Assembly: GCA_964437365.1 (NCBI GenBank)
Contig: CAYTGM010000035.1
Coordinates: 1 to 42,404, forward strand
DNA length: 42,404 bases
Direction of reading: 5' to 3'
Source of the DNA: CAYTGM01 sp964437365
Lineage (GTDB): Bacteria; Sumerlaeota; Sumerlaeia; SLMS01
Numbering within the stretch: position 1 is the first letter of the stretch; each line of letters starts with the position of its first letter. Shown here one piece after another: positions 7,529 through 14,828 of the stretch. The notes below the pieces were generated by a model. That model saw nothing but the letters and a program-made list of their open reading frames with translations, searched no databases and had not been told where the DNA came from. The position numbers and the translations under genes are program-made.

Positions 7529-9069
7529 CGTGACTTTGGTCGTCCTTTAAGTATATTATCGAGGTTGATTTCGTAGCGTTCCATTCTCTTGCGGAGTGTT
7601 GAGCGCGTAATGCCGAGGATTCTTGCCGCTCGCATCTGGTTGCCTCTTGTATGGCGCAAGGCTAGAATCATGAATGTACGTTCGACGATATCGAAGAAGG
7701 AAAACTCATGCCCTCGCTCACGGGCGTCCATCAGGTGGTCGAAGATGGGGCCGAGTAAATGTTCGAGATCACCAAGCTTCTGATTCTCTGCCTGGGTTTC
7801 AGGGTCCTCTTCCTTAAAGAGTCCATCGGAGGTGTTGTCAAGCGCTGGAGGAGATGACAGTTCAGTCCTCGTGCCTGGCCTGGGGAGGCTTTCCTTGCTG
7901 TCCTCCTTAAGGCGTATATCAGAGGCAAGGATCGTGTCACTTTTTGCTGTTAAGACGGCATTTCGAATGGTATTCTCAAGTTCTCGAACGTTTCCAGGCC
8001 AGCTATACACAGTCAGTTTATCCATCGCGGATGCGCTGATGTTGAGTTTCCGATCCTCGCGGCCTGAGAGCTCACGATGAAGGAAGTGTTCGATCAGAAG
8101 AGGTATATCTTCTCGTCGATCACGGAGGGCAGGAAGCTCGAGCCTGACAACGTTGAGTCGGTAGAAGAGGTCAGGTCGGAATTTACCTTCTTCCATCATC
8201 TGTTCAAGATTTCTGTTTGTTGCTGCAATAATACGGACGTCTACACGGATTGTTTCTGACCCACCGATGCGTTCGAACTCTCCGCTCTGCAGGACACGCA
8301 AAATCTTTGTCTGAGTCGCGAGAGACATGTCTCCGATTTCATCAAGAAAAAGCGTTCCTTCATTCGCCATTTCGAATTTACCGATTCGACGCGACGCGGC
8401 GCTCGTAAAGGCCCCCTTTTCGTGACCGAAGAGTTCACTCTCCAGTAGTGACTCAGGAATTGCAGCACAATTGACGGCAACAAAGGGTTTGCGGGAGCGT
8501 TCACTGTGGCTGAAGACGGCGCGAGCTGCCAGCTCTTTCCCGGTGCCGCTTTCTCCTGTGATCAGGACCGTGGCATTGCTGGTGGCAACCTGACCGATCA
8601 TCTTATAGACGCCCTGCATCGCTTCTGATTTGCCGATGATCAGGTCGCCCATCTCTTCTTCACCAAGGCGGGGCTCATAATTGACAGCAGTTTTCATATC
8701 TTCGGAAAGCTTGAGGGCTTCGAAGATAACCTCTCTCAGCTTCGTGACACTGAACGGTTTCACCAGGTAGTCATAGGCGCCATTCTTCATGGCTTCAATC
8801 ACATTGGCTGAGGTGGAAAAGGCGGTCATCAAGATGACGAGTAGCTTTGGGTTGATCTCGCGAAGTTGTTTCAATGTTGCCAGTCCATCGAGTCCTGGCA
8901 TGCGAAGATCCATGACAACGAGATCGGGTGTCTGATCCTTCAGGATCTGAATCGCTTCATGTCCGCTATACGCTGAGATGATATCTACATTGTCTTTATC
9001 GAAGACTCTTCTGAAGCCTGTAATCACATCTCTTTCGTCGTCTACAACGAGTATTTTCTGCTTCTTCAT
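7525..9069 (-). CDS. NtrC-family sigma-54-dependent response regulator
   Basis: A 514-residue transcription activator with the classic three-part layout. The receiver domain is residues 1-120 with phospho-acceptor Asp54 (VVMDLRMPG) and KPF near 104. The AAA+ domain is about 142-380, with Walker A GESGTGKE at 172-179, Walker B GTLFLDEIGD near 238-247 and the sigma-54 contact loop reading GAFTSA instead of GAFTGA (219-224). The C-terminal Fis-type helix-turn-helix contains RAARILGITRSTLRKR. Its ATG overlaps the kinase stop and its stop overlaps the moaD start, so kinase, regulator and moaD form one coupled unit. Target genes are unknown. Confidence 0.93.
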   Translation of the reverse strand: MKKQKILVVDDERDVITGFRRVFDKDNVDIISAYSGHEAIQILKDQTPDLVVMDLRMPGLDGLATLKQLREINPKLLVILMTAFSTSANVIEAMKNGAYDYLVKPFSVTKLREVIFEALKLSEDMKTAVNYEPRLGEEEMGDLIIGKSEAMQGVYKMIGQVATSNATVLITGESGTGKELAARAVFSHSERSRKPFVAVNCAAIPESLLESELFGHEKGAFTSAASRRIGKFEMANEGTLFLDEIGDMSLATQTKILRVLQSGEFERIGGSETIRVDVRIIAATNRNLEQMMEEGKFRPDLFYRLNVVRLELPALRDRREDIPLLIEHFLHRELSGREDRKLNISASAMDKLTVYSWPGNVRELENTIRNAVLTAKSDTILASDIRLKEDSKESLPRPGTRTELSSPPALDNTSDGLFKEEDPETQAENQKLGDLEHLLGPIFDHLMDARERGHEFSFFDIVERTFMILALRHTRGNQMRAARILGITRSTLRKRMERYEINLDNILKGRPKSR

Positions 9070-10802
9070 GATTCTTCAGACACCTGTATTTGGGGGAGTG
9101 TGACTGTGAATGAGCTTCCCTCGCCAACTTTAGATTTTACTTTGATCGTACCATTGTGGCGCTTGACAAGTTTGTTTGAAATGAAAAGCCCAAGACCTGT
9201 TCCATTCTCTCTTGTTGTATAGAAAGGATCGAAAAGCTTTTTCTGGATATCCGCAGGAATTCCTTTTCCTGAATCCTGGATAGAGAATCGCACGCAGGGT
9301 CCGATCTTACGATCTTTCCCCAGACGTGTGCGGATGATGAGCTCGCCTTCTGGCTCCATCGCTTCAAGGGCATTGACCATCAGATTCAAAAGGACTTGCT
9401 GAATCTGGCCTCGATCCATGTCGATGGCAGGTATTTTCTGGTCGAGTTTATGGACAACCTTAATCCCCATCTTATCCAGACGGTGATTCAAAAAGAGAAG
9501 AAGTTCCTCCACAAGCCGGTTGATATCTTCTTTGGCAAAGTTGGATTCCTTTGTCTTTGCGAGGTCGAGTGTTTGCTCGACAATGTGATTAATACGATCA
9601 AGTTTTTCCGTAACAATGCGAAGGTCTTCTCGAGTTTGATCTGTATGACCTGCGTTTTCCTGAATGCTGTGCATGAGAAGGTTGATGATCGTAATCGGGT
9701 TGCGAATTTCGTGGGCGATCTCTGCCGCGAGGGTTCCCAGAAGAGAAAACTTCTCGGACTGACGGACAGACTCTTCGAGTTGTGTCAGTCGTTCTGTACG
9801 GCGTGCGTTTTCAATGGCCATAGCTCCCTGGTTTGCAAGGAGCTGCAAAAGGCGTACTTCCGATTCACGAAAGCGATGCTGCTCATTTGTATAAACAGCG
9901 AGGACAGCGAGAACTCGATCCTGATAGGCGACAGGAACAGCCAGCAATGAAACTAGCCCTTCCTCTTCCGACAGTTCCTTGTATTGAAAGCGTTTATTCT
10001 TCTTCAACTGAGGAACACGGATCGGAGCCGCTTTCTTCACAACCTGTCCCATGACAGAATTCTCAACTCGGATCGGTGGCTTTTCCCTCCACTTCTGGCT
10101 CGCTCCCGAAATTGCTTTCGTTACCAGCATCCCGTTTTCTTCTACTTCAACAAGCGTACAGACCCGAGCATTGAGGAGATGCTGACCTTCCTGAACAATA
10201 CGCGCAAGAATCTGTTCAACCGGGCCAGCCATAATGAGGTTTCGTCCCACTGTGAAGAGAGCCTCGATTTGCTCCGCATGCTTCTTCACCTTGTCGTGAA
10301 GTCGGGCGGTTTCGATGACTTTTGCGCTCTGGTTGGCAACCGCCATGCAGAGTTCTTCATCTTCCTGACTGAAAGCATCGGCTCGGGTTGAATCAACGTT
10401 GATAACGCCAATGACCTTGTCTTCAAGAATCATCGGGAGCGCCATCTCGCTTCGGATGTCCGACTTAAGACGAACATAGCGTGGATCGCGAGAGACGTCA
10501 TTGATGCGGATCGGCTTTCCGGTCCAGGCAGAGTACCCGGTCACACCAACCCCAAGCTCAAGAGCGAAGCCTCGCCAGATCCTCTTGGGGATGTTGATCG
10601 CGGTTTCAATGACGAGGATGCCCTTCTTGTGGTCCACCATGGCGATGGAGCCACTTGTCGCGTCGGTGATCTTAACAACTTCCTCAAGCAACAGGCTGAG
10701 GATCTCTCGAGGTTCGAGAGTTGTGTTAACAATATTTGATATTCGGTAGAGGACCTCGAGACGTTCAAGTCTCGAAAGGACCTGTTTCAGTGATCTTGAC
10801 AT
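9066..10802 (-). CDS. Soluble GAF-GAF sensor histidine kinase
   Basis: About 578 residues with no membrane segment. GAF domain one is about residues 15-165, with RSEMALPMILEDKVIGVINV as its core. GAF domain two is about 175-345, with LLAVPVAYQDRVLAVLAVY. A coiled linker leads to the HisKA helix with the H-box AAEIAHEIRNP, then a HATPase_c domain with N box LNLMVNALEAM, DSGKGI and FDPFYTTRENGTGLGL. This layout fits a cytoplasmic sensor of a small ligand or redox state paired with the sigma-54 regulator that follows. I prefer ATG 10802, preceded by AGAAGGGC, over an upstream GTG at 10844 with no ribosome binding site. Confidence 0.9.
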   Translation of the reverse strand: MSRSLKQVLSRLERLEVLYRISNIVNTTLEPREILSLLLEEVVKITDATSGSIAMVDHKKGILVIETAINIPKRIWRGFALELGVGVTGYSAWTGKPIRINDVSRDPRYVRLKSDIRSEMALPMILEDKVIGVINVDSTRADAFSQEDEELCMAVANQSAKVIETARLHDKVKKHAEQIEALFTVGRNLIMAGPVEQILARIVQEGQHLLNARVCTLVEVEENGMLVTKAISGASQKWREKPPIRVENSVMGQVVKKAAPIRVPQLKKNKRFQYKELSEEEGLVSLLAVPVAYQDRVLAVLAVYTNEQHRFRESEVRLLQLLANQGAMAIENARRTERLTQLEESVRQSEKFSLLGTLAAEIAHEIRNPITIINLLMHSIQENAGHTDQTREDLRIVTEKLDRINHIVEQTLDLAKTKESNFAKEDINRLVEELLLFLNHRLDKMGIKVVHKLDQKIPAIDMDRGQIQQVLLNLMVNALEAMEPEGELIIRTRLGKDRKIGPCVRFSIQDSGKGIPADIQKKLFDPFYTTRENGTGLGLFISNKLVKRHNGTIKVKSKVGEGSSFTVTLPQIQVSEES

Positions 10803-10903
10803 ATGCCCTTCTGTCGGGTGGTTGTAGAAAGCCACTCCCTGCACAAAGCATTGGTTTTCAAGGGTGTTTGGTCAATGCTTACCCATGGGAACATATTCAA
10901 AAG

Positions 10904-10944
10904 TTTCGTTATTTTCAGTAATGAGTTTATGAAATAACGAGAAA
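10904..10944 (-). terminator. Possible terminator hairpin after rnpA
   Basis: Between the rnpA stop and the kinase start, TTTCGTTATTTTCA and TGAAATAACGAGAAA are inverted arms with small bulges around an 11-13 nt loop. On the minus strand the following bases are only modestly T-rich, so termination strength is uncertain. It would separate the rpmH-rnpA transcript from the kinase operon. Confidence 0.45.
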
Positions 10945-10965
10945 AAAGAGACGAATTGGCTTCAA

Positions 10966-11343
10966 TCAGCCATTCTGGGATGACTTGTGAAAAGGGATGG
11001 AGTCGAGTTGAGATGTTAAGTCGTCGATGCTCTTAATTGAGGCAGAATGCCTCGCAATGATAACAATATCCAATGAGTAGAGCTCTTTCCCGAAACCTCG
11101 GCGGAAAAGTTCTCTAAGACGCCGCTTTATTCTGTTCCGGACAACAGCGTTTCCGACTTTGCGAGAAACTGCGAGTCCAAGGCGGGCAGATTGCTCATCT
11201 TTACGGTGGAGGATAAAAACAACAAGAGAGGGACGAATAAACTTTCGTCCCTCATCAAATACTTTCTGGAACTGTGGTCTCTTGAGAATTCGCCTTTCTT
11301 TGGAGAACCTCTCACTCACAGAGGTCTCTTCGGGCTTCTTCAC
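10966..11343 (-). CDS. rnpA: Ribonuclease P protein component RnpA
   Basis: A 125-residue basic protein. It is the protein subunit of RNase P, which matures the 5' ends of tRNAs with the rnpB RNA. FSKERRILKRPQFQKVFDEG at the N-terminus and the RNR motif in VRNRIKRRLRELFR (about residues 69-82) identify it. The start is GTG, because the frame holds no ATG before the conserved N-terminal region. It is 19 bp downstream of rpmH, the usual gene order. Confidence 0.95.
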   Translation of the reverse strand: MKKPEETSVSERFSKERRILKRPQFQKVFDEGRKFIRPSLVVFILHRKDEQSARLGLAVSRKVGNAVVRNRIKRRLRELFRRGFGKELYSLDIVIIARHSASIKSIDDLTSQLDSIPFHKSSQNG

Positions 11344-11362
11344 AAGTGTAAGGCCACTAATC

Positions 11363-11503
11363 TCAGTGAGATACTGTCAGGCGATGACGCCCTTTAGCAC
11401 GACGACTTGCGATGACCTTGCGGCCATTCTTGGTCGCCATACGTGTGCGGAATCCGTGCTTCTTACGACGCTTACGGTTATTTGGTTGAAATGTACGCTT
11501 CAT
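11363..11503 (-). CDS. rpmH: Ribosomal protein bL34 (rpmH)
   Basis: A 46-residue, very basic protein translated directly from the sequence. It starts MKRTFQPNNRKRRKKHGFRT, continues through ATKNGRKVIASRRAKGRHRL and ends TVSH. This is bL34 at its usual length, in the large ribosomal subunit. GAGG lies about 10 bases before the ATG. rnpA follows on the same strand. The usual dnaA neighbour is missing; a phytochrome-like kinase diverges from it instead. Confidence 0.97.
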   Translation of the reverse strand: MKRTFQPNNRKRRKKHGFRTRMATKNGRKVIASRRAKGRHRLTVSH

Positions 11504-11736
11504 AGTTTTTCATCCTCGTGCTCAAAAACGGAGGAGGAGGAAACTCAGGATTGGTGGCCATGTCAAGCCCAGTAAGACGACTTTTGGCTATTTTCCTTCA
11601 AGAGCGCAGCTGGGTGCTCAAAACCCAAGGATATTGCTGGAGGATCTTTCTCCTGCTCTAGAATTCCCTCGCAACCCAAGAACATAGATGATTGTAATGT
11701 TTAAGGTGCAATTTCATTAGTCAGGATAAATCTCTT
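11504..11736. promoter_or_regulatory. Divergent intergenic region of rpmH and phytochrome gene
   Basis: This 233-bp gap must hold the rpmH promoter (minus) and the phytochrome kinase promoter (plus). A perfect TTGACA lies on the minus strand at 11561-11566, but no good -10 follows at 17-18 bp, so the rpmH promoter assignment is tentative. I found no TTATCCACA-like DnaA boxes, although rpmH often sits near the replication origin. Confidence 0.35.
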
Positions 11737-14700
11737 TTGCCGTTCACAAACCTTGAAAGCATTCCCAAAAGCGTCCTACAGCAGTGTGAGGTGTTGCCGA
11801 TTGAGGCTCCGGGACAAATTCAGGAATGCGGGTATCTGATTGCCTTTCATCCCCTTGAATGGATTGCCGAGTATGCGAGTGAGAACCTTGACGTAGAAGA
11901 AATTATCGGATGTCATCTCTTTGATCTTCTTCCGGAATTGCAGGAATCGGAAGTGCTGAAGTACCTGCTGGAGTTAACACCGGGAACATCAATACCCCTT
12001 CACCTGCCATCTTCAAAGATTTCAGAAATCGATTCAAAATCTTCGATTATCCATCGCTCTGATACGCACTATGTGTTGGAGGTTTCAAAGGAAGTTCGGT
12101 CTCAGGTCAAAGAGCCTGCCCAAATCGACTTAGAGCTCAGTTATATATATAATGAACTCCAGAATGCCAACTCTGCGAAGGACTACCTTGCCAGGATTGT
12201 CAAAGCAGTAAGCGTCATCACAGGGTACGATAGAGTCATGGCCTATCAACTTGACTCTGAACTGGATGGGACAGTCATTGCCGAGTCGCGATCGAGGCAT
12301 GATATAGACTCTTACCTCAATCTGAGCTTTCCTGCTGGTGATCTTTCGAAGCCAGTTAGGGATTTGTTTAAAATAAACCGTGTCACCATGCTTTCGGACA
12401 GCGACGGTCAGCAGGTCAGTCTATACCCACCATGTGATTCTAAATCAGACAGTCCATTGAGTTTAACTTTCAGCTGTTTCAGGACTCAGCATGAAACCTG
12501 CCGCATGTTCTATCGCAACATGGGCGTCAGGTCGACTCTTGTCGCTTCTCTCATTGTGGACAATGATCTTTGGGGATTGATTTCATGTCACCATCATACT
12601 GTTAAGCCTGTTGATCTGCGCCAGGTTCGATTCTTACGTCATTTGTCCGAGATCGCCTCGGGGGGAGTCGAGGTCTTGAGGCAGCGCGAGCAGTTGCGTT
12701 CCAGCGACAGGGCCAGTCGCCATTCTATTGAACTCTTCGGCAAAGTCGAGACCGCTGATTCACTCGAGGATCTGCTGTTCGCACAACCAGACAAATTGAT
12801 GGAAATGATTCCTTCCGATGGGATCAGCCTTATCAGCAAGGGCTCTGTTCGGAGTTTTGGGATCTGCCCGGATATACCGATGGTTTCCCGCTTCATTGAT
12901 CGTCTAGCACATGATACGGAAAACTCATTACAGAGTATAGTTTCACTCAAGAGTGCTGGATATGGTGATATAGATTGGCCTCATACAATCAGTGGGGCTC
13001 TTGCTGTTGCGCTTGCGAGAGACAATGGTACATGGTTATGCTGGTGGAGAAAAGAAAAAGCGGCAACACGGAACTGGGCCGGTGAGCCCGGAAAAATTAT
13101 GCAGGAAGAAGATGAAGAGATCATCCTTCTTCCTCGAAATTCCTTCGAATCCTGGAAGGAAGATGTGAAGGGGATTTGCGAGAAATGGGAAGATGAGGAT
13201 CTTGTCTCGGCAAAAACTGTTTCCGCTTTGGCACGTTCAGTTGTCACCGAGTACTTTGAGCTGCGTTCGATTCTATTAGAAAGAGATCTCGTTAGAGTCT
13301 ATGAAGCATTCGATTGGGCGACCTGCGGAATAGCGATATTGGACCAGGAACAGAATATACGGCACACAAACCAGAAGTGGGAGGAGGTATTTGGTCAAAC
13401 AACTCTTCAGGGAAAGATTACAGAATTTGCCGCACAAATGGGATTAGAGAAAGAGGAACTTTTCTCTCGTCTGAACGAAGCTGCCAAATCCGGTGTTTCC
13501 TATTCATCTCGGGTGAAACTTGGAGAAGGTGATGATCTGCGATATTTCAACTTAGGGTATGCTTTCCTGCAACAAGCTGAAGACCTGGAAAGAAGCGGAT
13601 ATGTCTTGATAGCGACCGATGTCACGGCAGTTGTGGAACATGAAAACGCTGTCAATCAGATCAACCAGCAGGTTGCGAAAGCGAAGAAGGTCGAGAGTCT
13701 GCAGATTATGGCCGGCGGCATTGCCCATGATTTCAATAATCTGCTGGTAGGAATTCTTGGGGCAGCTGATTTGCTCCTCACCGAGCTTCCACAAAACTCT
13801 ACGTACAGACATTCTGTTGAAACCATTGTTGATTCATCACAGAGAGCAGCCGATCTAACAAAGCAAATGCTTGCGTATTCAGGTCGAGGAAAATTCCTGG
13901 TAGAGACCGCCAATCTCAGTGTCATTGTTCAGGAGATGGAAGTTCTTCTGAAATCAATCGTGGGCAAGAAAATCAATCTATTGATGGATTTAGATATACA
14001 CCTTCCTTCGATACTCGTTGATGTTACACAATTGCGCCAGGTTATTATGAATCTTGTCATTAATTCCCGTGAAGCGATTGGTGAAGATGAAGGGGAAATC
14101 ATTATTGAGGCGCGGAAAAAGTATATAGGGACGGAAGAGATCGCTGCCTTGGAACCCGATCAGTCTGTCAAAGTAGATGAGTATATTTGTATGACGATCA
14201 GAGATACGGGAGGAGGAATGAACAAAGAGACGCGTGAGTTCATTTTCGATCCGTTCTACTCAAGTAAAGGAACGGGCAGAGGTTTGGGTCTTGCTGCTGT
14301 GATGGGAATTGTTCAGAGCCATAATGCGTTTATTGATGTAAAGACAAGAGATGGAGAAAGCACGGCGGTTACCATTGGATTCCCAATCGCCTCGGAAGGT
14401 CCTCTACGAGAAGCTTCCGAGCGGAACGTCGATCATGAATCTGACTCTGAGAAAAAGCACGTCCTGATCGTGGATGACGAAGAGGTTGTTCGTAAGGTTA
14501 CTACAAAGCTCTTTGACAGGCTCGGTTACAAAACAACTGTGGTGAAAAACGGAAATGCAGCTCTCGAGCGGATTGTAGAGAATCGAGAGCAGTTCGATCT
14601 CATCCTCCTTGATAAGTCCATGCCAAATCTATCAGGGAAGGAAACCCTTAAGGGTCTTGTCGATTCAGGATGTGATATACCTGTTATTCTGATGAGTGGC

Positions 14701-14820
14701 TACAGCGAAGAAGAGATTGAAAAGGATGCGGAGGGGGCTTCGATTGTGAAGGGTTTCCTGGCAAAACCCTTCACAATCGATCAATTGAAAAAGATCGTCG
14801 AGAGTGTCGAAGAAAAGTAG
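11737..14820 (+). CDS. Bacteriophytochrome hybrid histidine kinase
   Basis: A 1027-residue red/far-red photoreceptor-type kinase. It is laid out as PAS (about 20-120), GAF (about 140-310), PHY (about 325-510), a second PAS (about 515-640), HisKA with His664 in GGIAHDFNNLL, HATPase_c (FDPFYSSKGTGRGLGL) and a C-terminal receiver (LILLDKSMPN). Cys17 in QQCEVLPIEAPGQIQ is at the place of the biliverdin-attaching Cys. The GAF core reads PAGDLS (family PASDIP), and CHH at 284-286 and the PHY tongue PRNSF (466-470) are kept. The nearly invariant His before YLRNMG is Cys255 here, and the Tyr three residues later is Phe258. The TTG start, with AGGA ten bases upstream, is needed to include Cys17. No heme oxygenase gene is adjacent. 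Confidence 0.9.
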   Translation: MPFTNLESIPKSVLQQCEVLPIEAPGQIQECGYLIAFHPLEWIAEYASENLDVEEIIGCHLFDLLPELQESEVLKYLLELTPGTSIPLHLPSSKISEIDSKSSIIHRSDTHYVLEVSKEVRSQVKEPAQIDLELSYIYNELQNANSAKDYLARIVKAVSVITGYDRVMAYQLDSELDGTVIAESRSRHDIDSYLNLSFPAGDLSKPVRDLFKINRVTMLSDSDGQQVSLYPPCDSKSDSPLSLTFSCFRTQHETCRMFYRNMGVRSTLVASLIVDNDLWGLISCHHHTVKPVDLRQVRFLRHLSEIASGGVEVLRQREQLRSSDRASRHSIELFGKVETADSLEDLLFAQPDKLMEMIPSDGISLISKGSVRSFGICPDIPMVSRFIDRLAHDTENSLQSIVSLKSAGYGDIDWPHTISGALAVALARDNGTWLCWWRKEKAATRNWAGEPGKIMQEEDEEIILLPRNSFESWKEDVKGICEKWEDEDLVSAKTVSALARSVVTEYFELRSILLERDLVRVYEAFDWATCGIAILDQEQNIRHTNQKWEEVFGQTTLQGKITEFAAQMGLEKEELFSRLNEAAKSGVSYSSRVKLGEGDDLRYFNLGYAFLQQAEDLERSGYVLIATDVTAVVEHENAVNQINQQVAKAKKVESLQIMAGGIAHDFNNLLVGILGAADLLLTELPQNSTYRHSVETIVDSSQRAADLTKQMLAYSGRGKFLVETANLSVIVQEMEVLLKSIVGKKINLLMDLDIHLPSILVDVTQLRQVIMNLVINSREAIGEDEGEIIIEARKKYIGTEEIAALEPDQSVKVDEYICMTIRDTGGGMNKETREFIFDPFYSSKGTGRGLGLAAVMGIVQSHNAFIDVKTRDGESTAVTIGFPIASEGPLREASERNVDHESDSEKKHVLIVDDEEVVRKVTTKLFDRLGYKTTVVKNGNAALERIVENREQFDLILLDKSMPNLSGKETLKGLVDSGCDIPVILMSGYSEEEIEKDAEGASIVKGFLAKPFTIDQLKKIVESVEEK
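14741..14779. repeat. Perfect 16-bp inverted repeat inside the kinase gene
   Basis: CGATTGTGAAGGGTTT (14741-14756) and AAACCCTTCACAATCG (14764-14779) are perfectly complementary around the 7-nt loop CCTGGCA. It encodes part of the receiver motif KGFLAKPF, close to the end of the phytochrome gene. It lies 50-88 bp beyond the stop of the convergent sigma-factor gene, so it could serve as that transcript's 3' stem. Neither strand shows a T run after the stem. Confidence 0.8.
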
Positions 14821-14828
14821 TTCTCAGG

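Noticed and set aside
11504..11736. Replication origin next to rpmH
   Set aside because: No DnaA boxes or AT-rich unwinding region were found, and dnaA is absent.
12140..12155. TTATATATATAA palindrome
   Set aside because: It is within the phytochrome coding sequence (Tyr-Ile-Tyr codons) and there is no sign of a promoter role.
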